NCBI RefSeq assembly: GCF_003719195.1
Contig: NZ_CP024996.1
Location: 4,898,001-4,962,000 of the forward strand
Source: Herbaspirillum rubrisubalbicans
Lineage (GTDB): Bacteria; Pseudomonadota; Gammaproteobacteria; Burkholderiales; Burkholderiaceae_D
Reading direction: 5' to 3'
DNA length: 64,000 nucleotides
The first letter of the stretch is position 1. Each line of letters starts with the position of its first letter. The position numbers were made by a program, and so were the translations under genes. Below are positions 54,494-63,879 of the stretch, in pieces. Below the pieces are notes generated by a model, which saw only the letters and a list, made by a program, of their open reading frames with translations, made no database searches and was not told where the DNA came from.

Positions 54494-55390
54494 TTACTTG
54501 GCCTTGGCCGGCGGCAGGTCGATGCCGGGGAAGATCTTGATGACGGCCGAATCATCCTCGCCGCCATGGCCGGCGGTGGACGCCATCATGAACATCTGGT
54601 GGGCCGCAGCCGACAGCGGCAGCGGGAACTTGCTGCGGCGGGCGGTATCGAGCACCAGGCCCAGGTCCTTGACGAAGATGTCCACGGCCGACAGCGGGGT
54701 GTAGTCGCCGTTCAGGATGTGCGGCACGCGGTTCTCGAACATCCAGGAGTTGCCGGCGCTGTGGGTGATGACGTCATACAGCGCATCCGCATTGACGCCT
54801 TCGCGCAGGCCCAGGGCCATCGCTTCGGCGGAGGCAGCGATGTGCACGCCGGCCAGCAGCTGGTTGATGATCTTGACCTTGGAGCCGATGCCGTGCGTAT
54901 CGCCCAGGCGATAGACCTTGCCGGCCATGCCGGCCAGCACGTCTTCGATCTTGGCATAGACCTCGGCGGGGCCGGAAGTCATCATGGTCATCTCGCCAGA
55001 AGCAGCGCGCGCGGCGCCCCCGGAAACCGGTGCGTCCAGCAGCAGCAGGCCCTTCTCGGCCAGGCGCTGACCCAGTTCGACGGCGAAGTCGGGCGCCACG
55101 GTGGCGCTGGAGATGACCACGCTGCCCGGCTTCATCGCGCAGACGGCGCCGTTCTCGCCGAAGAGCACCAGCTCGGTCTGGGCGGCATTGACCACCAGGG
55201 TGATGACCACGTCCACCTTGGCGGCCAGTTCAGCCGGATTGGCACAGGCTACGCCACCGGCAGCGGCGAACTTGTCCAGGACTTCCTTGCGCACATCGCA
55301 GGCGTGGACGTTGAAGCCAGCACGCAACAACGAGCTGGCCACGCCATAACCCATGGCACCCAAACCGATCACACCTACATTCCTGGACAT
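54494..55390 (-). CDS. ltnD: L-threonate dehydrogenase (beta-hydroxyacid dehydrogenase family)
   Basis: A 298-residue NAD enzyme. Rossmann loop GVIGLGAMGYGVA, substrate loop LDAPVSGGAARA, catalytic Lys in GSKVKIINQLLAG and the C-terminal FPLPLSAAAHQMF are all 3-hydroxyisobutyrate-dehydrogenase family features. With otnK, otnC and otnI beside it, L-threonate oxidation to 2-oxo-tetronate is the best call. Start ATG 55390 gives the usual MSRNVGVIG opening; upstream Met codons do not. Confidence 0.92.
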   Translation of the reverse strand: MSRNVGVIGLGAMGYGVASSLLRAGFNVHACDVRKEVLDKFAAAGGVACANPAELAAKVDVVITLVVNAAQTELVLFGENGAVCAMKPGSVVISSATVAPDFAVELGQRLAEKGLLLLDAPVSGGAARAASGEMTMMTSGPAEVYAKIEDVLAGMAGKVYRLGDTHGIGSKVKIINQLLAGVHIAASAEAMALGLREGVNADALYDVITHSAGNSWMFENRVPHILNGDYTPLSAVDIFVKDLGLVLDTARRSKFPLPLSAAAHQMFMMASTAGHGGEDDSAVIKIFPGIDLPPAKAK

Positions 55391-55501
55391 AATTGACTCC
55401 GTGTTGATGGCGCCGCTGCCGATGTCGGTGGGCAGTCCCATGCGCCGGGTTGATGATGCAACGCCGGCTCTGGCCGGCGTTCGAATTTCAATAAAACATT
55501 T

Positions 55502-55528
55502 AAATCATTTAGATCATTTATATGATTT
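55502..55528. promoter_or_regulatory. Operator-like inverted repeat upstream of ltnD
   Basis: AAATCAT (55502-55508) and ATGATTT (55522-55528), with an inner ATCAT/ATGAT pair (55513-55517 and 55522-55526). This AT-rich dyad lies between the GntR gene and the operon it probably controls. Binding by that regulator is inferred. Confidence 0.5.
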
Positions 55529-55558
55529 ACAGCCTTTTGAACCTGGACCATCCCTGCT

Positions 55559-56260
55559 TCAGGACTGCCCCTGGCTCAGACGTCTTGCCGCATTGAACAT
55601 GTGCGTCTGCGCGGCATTGCGTGCAGCCATTTCATCGCCGGCACGGATGGCCGCGACGATGGCCTCATGCTCTTCGCGCACCTGGCGCGAGAAATCTTCG
55701 TAACGCGCTTCATTGCCGCGCGTGATGGCGGTGGCGGCTTCCAGATACTGGGACAGGAATTCCAGTGTCTTGATGAAGTAGGGATTGCGCGTGGCTTGCG
55801 CCAGTGCGCGGTGGAAGGCCACATCAGCCGCCACCCCATCCCCGCCTGCTGCCACATCCACACCGATCTGCGCCAGCGCCGCCTCGATGGCCTGCAAGTC
55901 CTCGTCGCTGCGGCGCTTGGCCGCCTGGGCCGCCACTTCGGCCTCAATGGCCCGACGCAGCTCGACGATCTGCAACACCGCCTGGGGCGAGCTGACCTCG
56001 GTGTAATCGATGCGCAGCGGCTTGATGCCCGCCTGCTCGGTCACGAACACACCACTGCCCTGGCGCGGCTCGACCACGCCCTCATGTTTCAGGCGTGCAA
56101 TGGCCTCGCGCACCACCGTGCGACTCACACCGAACTGCTGTGCCAGCACCGCTTCCGTGGGAAGCTTGCTGCCGCGGGGGAAGGCGCCGGCGTCGATGTT
56201 TTCCAGCAATTGCCTGGCAACAGTGTCGCTGAGCGCCTGTGCGGGGATCTTCTGAAACAT
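55559..56260 (-). CDS. FadR-subfamily GntR regulator of the tetronate operon
   Basis: A 233-residue regulator. A winged-helix domain (~5-75) reads GSKLPTEAVLAQQFGVSRTVVREAIARLKHEG in parts and ends GSGVFV; the FCD ligand domain (~85-230) has ELRRAIEAEVAAQAAKR, DVAFHRALAQATRNPYF and the late HMFNAARRL. Histidine and Asp positions suit a metal-assisted acid ligand. It is upstream of ltnD on the same strand, so autoregulation with the operon is likely; the effector is probably a C4 sugar acid. Confidence 0.9.
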   Translation of the reverse strand: MFQKIPAQALSDTVARQLLENIDAGAFPRGSKLPTEAVLAQQFGVSRTVVREAIARLKHEGVVEPRQGSGVFVTEQAGIKPLRIDYTEVSSPQAVLQIVELRRAIEAEVAAQAAKRRSDEDLQAIEAALAQIGVDVAAGGDGVAADVAFHRALAQATRNPYFIKTLEFLSQYLEAATAITRGNEARYEDFSRQVREEHEAIVAAIRAGDEMAARNAAQTHMFNAARRLSQGQS

Positions 56261-56522
56261 GGTGTCTCGCGGTCGTTTTAGTCAGGTTATCCGGTCATCA
56301 TACAAATTTATTTTGAACGCGGCAATCCGATTTTTTCTCTTTACCCGGAGTAACACACTCGTTTAGCGAAGGATGTCAGAAGATAGCGAAATTTGGAGTG
56401 ATATACGCGGCATTTCACCTCAGACATCAAGAATACGAATAAAGCCACCTATCGCTGCCACCTACTGCGCCCAGCGGCAGGCCGCTCTACAATCAGGGCT
56501 TTCCCGCTATGGATGCGCTGCA

Positions 56523-57467
56523 ATGCCCTACGATCTTTCGGACAAGCTGGTGATCGGAATCTCCTCTCGTGCCCTGTTCGACCTGGAAGCCGAAAACGCC
56601 ATCTACGATGAGCAAGGCGTGGATGCCTATGCCGAGTACCAGCGCGCCCATGAAAATGATCCGCTGCAGCCGGGCACGGCCTTTCCCTTGGTCAAGGCGC
56701 TGCTGCGCTTGAATGACCTGATCCCCGAGCGGCGCCTGGTGGAGGTGGTGGTGATCTCGCGCAATACGCCCGACACCGGCCTGCGCGCCTTCAATGCCAT
56801 CGCCGCCCACAAGCTCGACATCAGCCGTGCCGCCTTTACCGGTGGCGGCGCCACCGCACCCTACCTGCAAGCCTTCAAGATCGACCTGTTCCTCTCGCGC
56901 GATACCGGCGACGTGCAGGAAGCCATCGATGCCGGTGTCGCCGCTGCTCAGCTCTATGCCGCCCCGCTGGACTACAGCGCGCCGGACAACCAGATCCGCA
57001 TCGCCTTCGATGGTGACGCCGTGCTGTTCTCGGCGGAGTCCGAGCGCATCTTCGCCGAAAAGGGCCTGGAAGCCTTTGCTCGCCATGAACAGCGGCATCG
57101 CAAGAAGGCCATGAAAGAAGGACCGTTCGCCAAGCTGCTGCTGGCCTTGTCGGCGATCCAGAAGCAGTTCCCGCCCAAGCAGTGTCCGGTACGCATCGCC
57201 ATCGTCACCGCCCGCAACAGTCCGGCGCACCAGCGCGTGATCCATACCTTGCGGACCTGGAATGTGACGGTAGATGAAGCTTTCTTCCTGGGAGGCCTCA
57301 ACAAGGCCGAAGTCCTGCAGGCCTTTGGCGCACATATGTTCTTTGACGACCAGGAGGGGCATGTGCAAAAGGCGGCGGTGGTGGTGCCGTCGGGTCGAGT
57401 GCCTTACAAAGGCGGCACGCTGGAGGGAGGGCGGCCAACCCGAGGGCGGATCGCCAAGAGTGGATGA
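56523..57467 (+). CDS. Cytosolic 5'-nucleotidase (NT5C1-like family)
   Basis: A 314-residue protein of the bacterial 5'-nucleotidase family related to animal cN-I. Motifs are LVIGISSRALFDLEAEN, VVVISRNTPDTGLRAFN, FTGGGATAPYLQAFKIDLFLS (in parts), RIAFDGDAVLFSAESE with the HAD-like DxD, IVTARNSPAHQRVI and MFFDDQEGHV. It probably dephosphorylates nucleoside monophosphates. The start at ATG 56523 gives MPYDLSDKLVIG; the frame is open 50 codons further upstream but that part is not protein-like. Confidence 0.9.
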   Translation: MPYDLSDKLVIGISSRALFDLEAENAIYDEQGVDAYAEYQRAHENDPLQPGTAFPLVKALLRLNDLIPERRLVEVVVISRNTPDTGLRAFNAIAAHKLDISRAAFTGGGATAPYLQAFKIDLFLSRDTGDVQEAIDAGVAAAQLYAAPLDYSAPDNQIRIAFDGDAVLFSAESERIFAEKGLEAFARHEQRHRKKAMKEGPFAKLLLALSAIQKQFPPKQCPVRIAIVTARNSPAHQRVIHTLRTWNVTVDEAFFLGGLNKAEVLQAFGAHMFFDDQEGHVQKAAVVVPSGRVPYKGGTLEGGRPTRGRIAKSG

Positions 57468-57479
57468 CGTGGACGCTCC

Positions 57480-58235
57480 ATGACACTACAGCCACTGACA
57501 TTGTCGCGCACGGCCCTGCGCTATGCCTGCGCGCTGATCCTGGCCCTGCTCTCGAGCCAGGCATGGGCCATGGAACTGGTCAAGGTCGGCAACGCCATCA
57601 TCCTCTCCGGCCCGGTCAACGGTGGGGAGCCGGCCATGATCAAGGATGCCTTTGCCGCCAATCCCGCCATCAATCTGGTCATCCTGCGCAACTCGCACGG
57701 CGGGGACGCCGGCACCGGATATGAAGTCGGCGAATTCTTCCGACAGAAAGGCGTGACCACGGCAGTCTCCGGCTATTGCATTTCATCCTGCTCCAGGATG
57801 TTCCTGGGCGGCAGACAGCGCGTCTTCACCGACGACTATCCCTTGGACCAGACCCGCGTGGGCTTCCACGGCCACTACGACGCACAAGGCAACCTGAACG
57901 GTGCGGCGGTCATCCGCGATGGACTGTTTGACTGGATCATCAAGTATTCCGATGGCAAGGCCGACCCGGAACTGGTCAGGCGCTGGATTGCCATCAAGAA
58001 AAACAAGGGCGCGGCCAACTTCTTTCACCCCGACCTGGCCGCCACCCTGGGCAGCAGCGTGTTCTTCTGCGATGGCCTGCAGCGCCAGAAGATCACCCAT
58101 TGCGAACCGATCCCCACCGATGCCTTGCAGCGCGGCGTGATCACCGACCTGCAACGTATCCACAGTCCAGACCGGGGACCAGACGCACAGATCACACCGG
58201 GCCAGGCCGCTGCGAAGGACGCAGATTCACAATGA
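57480..58235 (+). CDS. Periplasmic ClpP/crotonase-like protein
   Basis: A 251-residue protein with a signal peptide (~1-31, ALILALLSSQAWA). The mature part has NLVILRNSHGGDAGTGYEVG, SGYCISSCSRMFLGG with a presumed nucleophile-position Ser, and VGFHGHYD, a pattern seen in exported ClpP-like (COG3904-type) proteins. A Ser-His pair for peptidase activity is plausible, not shown. It follows the nucleotidase gene by 12 bp, so both may be co-transcribed. Its 3' end overlaps the convergent ceramidase-like gene by 44 bp. Confidence 0.8.
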   Translation: MTLQPLTLSRTALRYACALILALLSSQAWAMELVKVGNAIILSGPVNGGEPAMIKDAFAANPAINLVILRNSHGGDAGTGYEVGEFFRQKGVTTAVSGYCISSCSRMFLGGRQRVFTDDYPLDQTRVGFHGHYDAQGNLNGAAVIRDGLFDWIIKYSDGKADPELVRRWIAIKKNKGAANFFHPDLAATLGSSVFFCDGLQRQKITHCEPIPTDALQRGVITDLQRIHSPDRGPDAQITPGQAAAKDADSQ

Positions 58236-58869
58236 AAGCGCGGGTGGTGAGGTACAGCACGATACTGTTGGAGAGATGCCAGAACATGTGTGTACCGATG
58301 CTGAGATATTTGCACACCGCCATATCGGCCGAGCGGAACAACAGGGACAGACTGAACACCGCCACGGCCAGCAACAATGCCTGCGGTTCCTGCTTGCCGC
58401 TGCGCCAGTGATACACACCGAGGCCGGCAATGAACAGCCAGGCCGAACCATACGAGGACAGCGAGCCATTGAGCCATTGATCAGGCAAGGTGCTGACCCC
58501 GTAGGAAATGGCGAAGAAAGCGATCACCCACGCCCCCACCCCCGGCAAGGAAAGCCGCGCCACCTGGCGCAAATAGAACGCCAGGAACAGTAGCTGGTAG
58601 AACGAGATGGGAATGACATCGGCCAGCAAGGCCCAGCGCTCGGCAACGGTATGGAAGAGGAAACTGCCGATGCCGATCACGGCGATCATCAGCGTCAATA
58701 TCCATGCGCTGCGGGAAGTGGGCGCACTGTATGACTTGAGCAAGCGCCACGCACAAAAGGCGGCGACGAAGAAACCCAGGTTCGACAAGGCATTGACAGG
58801 CTCGGCCCAGAATGCGGGGCTGAGTCGTTCACAGTACAGATCCACCGGGGCAAACAGCGAGGCATTCAT
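58192..58869 (-). CDS. Alkaline-ceramidase-like integral membrane protein
   Basis: A 225-residue protein with about seven membrane segments. PVDLYCERLSPAFWAEPVNALSN at the start, GIGSFLFHTVAERWALLADVIPI with metal-type Ser/His/Asp, and the late GTHMFWHLSN are the conserved features of the ceramidase (CREST) superfamily. Hydrolysis of an amide lipid is plausible. Start 58869 fits the family opening; ATG 58908 adds 13 residues. Its end overlaps the 3' end of the neighbouring gene on the other strand. Confidence 0.82.
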   Translation of the reverse strand: MNASLFAPVDLYCERLSPAFWAEPVNALSNLGFFVAAFCAWRLLKSYSAPTSRSAWILTLMIAVIGIGSFLFHTVAERWALLADVIPISFYQLLFLAFYLRQVARLSLPGVGAWVIAFFAISYGVSTLPDQWLNGSLSSYGSAWLFIAGLGVYHWRSGKQEPQALLLAVAVFSLSLLFRSADMAVCKYLSIGTHMFWHLSNSIVLYLTTRAFIVNLRPSQRPGPV

Positions 58870-58978
58870 GGTGTGCGCAAAGAGGGGCAAGAAAGAAAAC
58901 GCTGCCATGATCGGCCAGCCCCGCCTTTTTTACCAGCACTGTCTCATGCATTGATTCCAGACGGCTCCAAGCGCTTGG

Positions 58979-60196
58979 TCAGGTCGACTTTGTGCTTGCC
59001 AGTGCGTCCGCCTTGATCACTCTGCCCGGCCGACCCGCCAACCATCCCAACAGCCCCATCAACGCCGCCCCGCCCGCACACAAGGCAAGCACCGCAGTCC
59101 AGCCGCCGCTGGCATCATGCAGGCGACCCATCACGATAGGGCCAGTTGCGGCCAGCAGGTATCCCACGCTTTGCGCCATGGCCGACAAGGCCGCTGCCTG
59201 CGGCGGAGTCGAGACCCGCGTGCCGACGAAGGCCAGCCCAAGGATCAGCACCGCGCCCGTGCCAAATCCGAACAGCGGTACCCACACGATGGAAGCCTGC
59301 GGCCAGGCAATCAGACCGATCAGACTCAGGACAGTGGCCGCCGACATACCGACTGCGACCGGTCGATGATCGCGCAGGCGCGGACCCAGTGGTACCAGCA
59401 GCAGGCCCGGCAAGGCCGAGGCCAGTTGCATCAGCCCATGCAGGTTGCCGGCCTGCAGCGGGCTATCGCCATTGGCGGCGAGAATGGAAGGCAACCAGGC
59501 CGTGACCACGTAATACACCAGCGAATTGGTGCCGAGGAAGAAAGTCACCTGCCAGGCCAGCGGCTGGCGCCACATCGATGCGGCGCGCGGCGGTGGCGCA
59601 GCGGGACGGGTGTCGCGCCGCAATTGCGGCAGCCACGCCAGCAGCGCCACCAACGGCAATGCGATGAAGGCCGCCAAGGCCCAGGCCCAACCCAGTGCTG
59701 CGGCCAGTGGTACGGCACAGACCGAACCCAGGGCGGAGGCGCCGCCCATGGTGAGGGCATAGATGGCGGTCATGCGGGTCAAATCATCGGGAAAATCGCG
59801 CTTGAGCAAACTGGGCAAGAGCACGTTGCCGCCCGCGATGCCGCAACCGATCACGCACGTGCCCAGCAGCAAAGCTGCCACCGAGCCGGCAGAACGCAGC
59901 GCGATGCCGCCCGCAATCAACAGCAAGGCCAGCAGCAGCGTGCGCTCCAGCCCTAGGCCACGCGCCAACCGAGCCGCCAGCGGCGAGACCAGGGCGAAGC
60001 AGAGCAGCGGCAGGGTCAGCATCAGGCCGGCTGCCCCCGCCGACAGCGCGAAGCTCCGCTGCAAGAGGCCGATGACCGGCCCCACCGCCGTCACCGGGGC
60101 GCGCAGGTTGGCTGCAATCAGCAGGATGCCGGCGATCAACCACAGGCTGCGGCTGGCGGGGCTCACGGAGTGGGGACGGGTGTCGGTGGCGTGCAT
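58979..60196 (-). CDS. CynX/NimT-family MFS transporter
   Basis: A 405-residue, 12-helix permease beginning after a short cytoplasmic segment with LIAGILLIAANLRAPVTAVGP, the typical opening of the cyanate/2-nitroimidazole family. ALTMGGASALGSVCAVPLA and GFGTGAVLILGLAFVG are other conserved parts. The divergent AraC gene beyond ~117 bp resembles the nimT/nimR pair of E. coli. Start ATG 60196 gives family length. Confidence 0.9.
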   Translation of the reverse strand: MHATDTRPHSVSPASRSLWLIAGILLIAANLRAPVTAVGPVIGLLQRSFALSAGAAGLMLTLPLLCFALVSPLAARLARGLGLERTLLLALLLIAGGIALRSAGSVAALLLGTCVIGCGIAGGNVLLPSLLKRDFPDDLTRMTAIYALTMGGASALGSVCAVPLAAALGWAWALAAFIALPLVALLAWLPQLRRDTRPAAPPPRAASMWRQPLAWQVTFFLGTNSLVYYVVTAWLPSILAANGDSPLQAGNLHGLMQLASALPGLLLVPLGPRLRDHRPVAVGMSAATVLSLIGLIAWPQASIVWVPLFGFGTGAVLILGLAFVGTRVSTPPQAAALSAMAQSVGYLLAATGPIVMGRLHDASGGWTAVLALCAGGAALMGLLGWLAGRPGRVIKADALASTKST

Positions 60197-60313
60197 GGAG
60201 GGCAGATAAGAAGGTCGAGCGCCAAGCTTAGTCAATCGCACTGCGCATGTATTTGGCTACAATGCCAGCATATTGCTAAAAACGGTCAACTCCACGGCCC
60301 ACCCCAACCGCAT

Positions 60314-61186
60314 ATGACCACCCTCTATGCCAGCCTGATCGAGCACGACCCGGATCGCCTGAGCGCGGCGGTGACTGCCCTGCGCGTCTACACCAACCAT
60401 AACGAGCGCGAGACACCGCTGCACAGCCATCGCAAGGGCCAGTTGGTGGTGGCGCTGCATGGCGCGGTTACCTGCGAGACGACCCAAGGCATGTGGATCG
60501 TGCCGCCGCAATCGGCGGTATGGATTCCGCCGGGCGTGCCGCACAGCAACCGGGTCACGCCCGATGGTCAGTTGTGTTTCCTGTTCATCGCCCCGCACGC
60601 GACCAGCCTGCCCGACCACTGCTGCACCCTGGCCCTGACGCCGCTGTTGGTGCAGATGATCTGCCACCTGGCCGAGCTGCCGCAGGACTATGCACCGCAT
60701 GAGCGCACCGCGCGCCTGGCAGCGGTGCTGGTGGAAGAACTGGAAAGCAGCCAGCGTCACGTCCTGCCCTTGCACCTGCCCATGCCGCAACATTGGCGCC
60801 TGCGCGAGATCGCCCGGCATCTCAGCGAGCATCCGGCTGACCGCAGCACGGTGGCCGAGTGGGGCCAGCGTCATGCCATGAGCGAGCGTAGTTTTGCACG
60901 CTTCGTGCAAGCCGAAACCGGCATGAGCTTCGGTCGCTGGCGACGCCAGATCCATCTGATGCTGGCCCTGCAGCGACTGGCCTCGGGCAGCTCGGTGCAG
61001 CGCGTGTCGCAAGACCTGGGTTACGACTCGGTCAGCGCCTTTATCACCATGTTCAAGAAAACCCTGGGCAAACCGCCGGCGCGCTACATGGCGCAGCGCC
61101 AGGCCCCTCCCGCGCCCACGCCCGCCGCCCGCAGCGCGGCACCCTACTTCCAACCGCTACGGCCCACCTCATGGAAACCGAACTGA
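60314..61186 (+). CDS. AraC-family regulator (NimR-like)
   Basis: A 290-residue regulator: N-terminal cupin (~35-110, ETPLHSHRKGQLVVALHG, VPPQSAVWIPPGVPHSN) and C-terminal double HTH (~155-260, MSERSFARFVQAETGMSFGRWRR, DLGYDSVSAFITMFKKTLGKPPARYM in parts). It is divergent from the NimT-like transporter and probably represses or activates it from the shared ~117-bp gap. The last 16 bp overlap the CYTH-CHAD gene. Confidence 0.92.
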   Translation: MTTLYASLIEHDPDRLSAAVTALRVYTNHNERETPLHSHRKGQLVVALHGAVTCETTQGMWIVPPQSAVWIPPGVPHSNRVTPDGQLCFLFIAPHATSLPDHCCTLALTPLLVQMICHLAELPQDYAPHERTARLAAVLVEELESSQRHVLPLHLPMPQHWRLREIARHLSEHPADRSTVAEWGQRHAMSERSFARFVQAETGMSFGRWRRQIHLMLALQRLASGSSVQRVSQDLGYDSVSAFITMFKKTLGKPPARYMAQRQAPPAPTPAARSAAPYFQPLRPTSWKPN

Positions 61187-62721
61187 AACTGCTGCTCGCC
61201 CCCGAGCATACCAAGGCCTTCATCCGTCATCCCCTGCTCAAGCGCCACGCCTTGGCGGCGCCGCGCATCAAGGACCAGACCGGCACCTACTTCGACACAC
61301 CCGAGCTGCTGCTGCGGCGTCATGAGGCCGGCCTGCGCGTACGGCGCACCGGCAATGAATACATCCAGACCCTCAAGGCCGGCGGCGGGGTGAGCGGCGG
61401 GCTGCACCAGCGCAATGAATGGGAGTCGCTGGTGGCGGGCGAACAGCCCGACCTGCCGGTACTGCGCGAGCTGGCCGCCAGCGATGAAGCCTGGGCCAAG
61501 AAAGTATTTTCGGATGCCACCGCGGCCCGCTTGACAGCCATTTTCAGCACCCGCATCCAGCGCATGGTGTGGGATCTGAAACTGGACGATGGCACAGAAG
61601 TGGAATGCGTCCTCGATCAGGGCCTGGTCGAACATGGCGCACTGCAGGTAGAGGTGTGCGAAATCGAGCTGGAACTCAAGAGTGGCCAGGCCGCTTCCTT
61701 GTTCGACTTCGCCCTGCAACTGCTGCAAGACCTGCCACTGCGCATCGGCATCCAAAGCAAGGCGCAGCGTGGCTATGCCCTGTTCCACCAAGCGCGCCGT
61801 GGCGACGCCGCCGCCAGCTCCTCGGCCAGCCGCGCCAAGCCCTTGCTGCTCACCCGCAAGATGCCGCTGGAGCAGGCGTTCCTGGCGGTGGTCAGCAATT
61901 GCCTGGAGCAGATCCAGGCCAATGACATCGCCGATCAGGACAGCGGCGACATCGAGCGCCTGCACCAGATGCGGGTCGGCCTGCGCCGGCTGCGCTCGGC
62001 CTTCACGCTGTTCCATGAGGTGATCGCCCTGCCTGCCGCACTGTCGGCCCAATTCGACTGGGCGGCGGAGGCGATCGGCGTGGCGCGCGACTGGGATGTG
62101 CTGGCCACGCAAACCCTGTCGGCATTGCCGGCGGCCGAGATCGATTCGATCGACCTGGAACGGGTGCGCAAGGCAGCCTTGATCGAAGCCGGCAAGGAAC
62201 ACGCGCAGGCAGTGCAGGCCGTGGCCTCGCCGCGCTACACCGCACTGGTGCTGCAGTTCAGCCGCTGGCTGTTGCAGGCGGGCTGGCGCGAGGGACTCGA
62301 TGAGCACGGATTGCAAACGCTGACGCAACCGTTGTCGCGCTTTGCACACCAGATGCTGCGTCGGGATGAAAAGCGGCTCAACAAGCGCGGCGAACATCTG
62401 GAAGACAGCGACCGCGCCCGCCACCGCACCCGCATCGCCGCCAAGAAGATGCGCTATGACATCGAGTTCTTCCTGGCCCTGTATGGCGAGAAGAGCAGCC
62501 GCCCCTATCTGAAGGCCTTGTCCCGCCTGCAGGACCAACTGGGCCTGCAAAATGACCTGGTGGTAGCCGATGCCTTGTTGCAACAACTGCAGCACAAGCA
62601 CACCAGGCTCGCCCCCAGCATCGGTTATGCGCGCGGCTATCTGGCCGGGCAGATGCGCGATGGTCACGAGCGCACGCGGCGCCTGTGGAAAAAATGGAAG
62701 GCGCAGGAATTGCCACAATGA
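61171..62721 (+). CDS. CYTH-CHAD domain protein (triphosphatase-like)
   Basis: A 516-residue protein. The CYTH tunnel domain (~1-200) begins METELKL with the ExExK motif and has LRVRRTGNEYIQTLKAGG and VEVCEIELELKSG. The CHAD domain (~225-515) is helical and rich in conserved His/Arg (LHQMRVGLRRLRSAF, ARHRTRIAAKKMRYDIEFF in parts). CYTH enzymes hydrolyse inorganic triphosphate; CHAD binds polyphosphate. It overlaps the AraC gene by 16 bp, so the two may be co-transcribed. Confidence 0.93.
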   Translation: METELKLLLAPEHTKAFIRHPLLKRHALAAPRIKDQTGTYFDTPELLLRRHEAGLRVRRTGNEYIQTLKAGGGVSGGLHQRNEWESLVAGEQPDLPVLRELAASDEAWAKKVFSDATAARLTAIFSTRIQRMVWDLKLDDGTEVECVLDQGLVEHGALQVEVCEIELELKSGQAASLFDFALQLLQDLPLRIGIQSKAQRGYALFHQARRGDAAASSSASRAKPLLLTRKMPLEQAFLAVVSNCLEQIQANDIADQDSGDIERLHQMRVGLRRLRSAFTLFHEVIALPAALSAQFDWAAEAIGVARDWDVLATQTLSALPAAEIDSIDLERVRKAALIEAGKEHAQAVQAVASPRYTALVLQFSRWLLQAGWREGLDEHGLQTLTQPLSRFAHQMLRRDEKRLNKRGEHLEDSDRARHRTRIAAKKMRYDIEFFLALYGEKSSRPYLKALSRLQDQLGLQNDLVVADALLQQLQHKHTRLAPSIGYARGYLAGQMRDGHERTRRLWKKWKAQELPQ

Positions 62722-63073
62722 AGCGAACAGGCCAAGCTGCTCTGGCGCCTCTCTCTTGACTTGGTGTTGCAAGGAGCAAACACGAGCCCGTGAACATTCC
62801 CATTCTTTCCTGACAACACGGCGCACAAAACCGGGGCATTCCGGTTGTGCCGTACTCCCCTCATCTTGCACCAAAAGGTGGCGCGCACATCAGGATCGTG
62901 CGCGCTTCTGCGCCCTCCTGCGACTTGGCCACGTCGCTACCGCCGCTCTCTCGAGCTCCGCTCAGCCACCGAAAGCCCTTGCCACACAAGGACTTCGCTG
63001 CCAATAATCGTCGCCGGATGTTGTATGCCAATCTTGTATATCAGCGTGGCACACAACTTGCTGATGAGGGGTC
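62722..63073. other. Intergenic region upstream of the second GntR gene
   Basis: About 350 bp with no gene I can support. Near its end TTGTAT occurs twice (63021-63026 and 63034-63039), spaced by 13 bp, and could be an operator or a promoter element. AGGGGTC precedes the GntR start. Confidence 0.4.
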
Positions 63074-63823
63074 ATGAGCACCAATTCTTCCGTCAAGTCG
63101 TCGTCGCAGATTGCGATCCGCATCACCGAGGCCATCCTCGCCAAGCAATTGGCACCGGGGACGCGCCTGGGCGAGCAGCAACTGGCCGACCTGTTCGGCG
63201 TCTCGCGTACCCAGGTGCGCGAAGCGCTGACGCACTTGATGGCGCGCGGCATCGTCACCGTCAGTGCGCGACGCGGCTGGTATGTCATCGAACCCACGCC
63301 CGAACAGGCGCGCGAAGCCTTCGAGGCGCGCCGCGTGATCGAACTGGGTCTGCTGCGCCAGGCGCGCGTGCGGCCCATCGGCAGCGAGGCGATCCGCCAG
63401 TTGCGCGAGCACATCGCCCGCGAAGAAGCGGCCATCGCCGGAGCTGACGTGGGGGTACGCAGTTACCTGCTGGGTGACTTTCATGTCTGCCTGTGCGAAT
63501 GCCTGGGCAACTCGCTGCTTTCGGAAACCCTGCGCGACCTGACCGCCCGCACCACGCTCACTGCGATGCTGCACCAGTCGTCGGAACAGGCTGAGGATTC
63601 GTGTTCGGAACATGTATTGATCGTCGAGGCGCTGGAACGCGGCGATCTGGAACAGGCTGAGCAACTGATGCACACCCACCTGCAACATGTGGAATCAGGG
63701 CTCAACCAGGTGCGCAGCAGCGATCCGCTGGAACCGCTGCGGCAGGCGCTGGCTTCGGTCACGCGGCAGGGGGCTGCGGTCGGGACCGAAACCAAGCGCC
63801 AGGCAAGCAAAGGGCCGCAGTAA
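63074..63823 (+). CDS. GntR-family (FCD) transcriptional regulator
   Basis: A 249-residue protein with a winged helix (~12-75, PGTRLGEQQLADLFGVSRTQVREALTHL in parts) and an FCD domain (~85-215, EARRVIELGLLRQARV, LLGDFHVCLCECLGN, CSEHVLIVEALERGD). A ~35-residue basic tail follows. It lies 56 bp upstream of a solute-binding-protein gene on the same strand and likely controls that uptake operon. Confidence 0.9.
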   Translation: MSTNSSVKSSSQIAIRITEAILAKQLAPGTRLGEQQLADLFGVSRTQVREALTHLMARGIVTVSARRGWYVIEPTPEQAREAFEARRVIELGLLRQARVRPIGSEAIRQLREHIAREEAAIAGADVGVRSYLLGDFHVCLCECLGNSLLSETLRDLTARTTLTAMLHQSSEQAEDSCSEHVLIVEALERGDLEQAEQLMHTHLQHVESGLNQVRSSDPLEPLRQALASVTRQGAAVGTETKRQASKGPQ

Positions 63824-63879
63824 GCGCCGGCATTGCGCGCAGGGCCACTCATCAACGTCGTCAACCTAGGGAAACTGCT

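Noticed and set aside
61144..62874. 576-codon open frame opposite the CYTH-CHAD gene
   Set aside because: Shadow; the plus-strand protein has clear CYTH and CHAD signatures.
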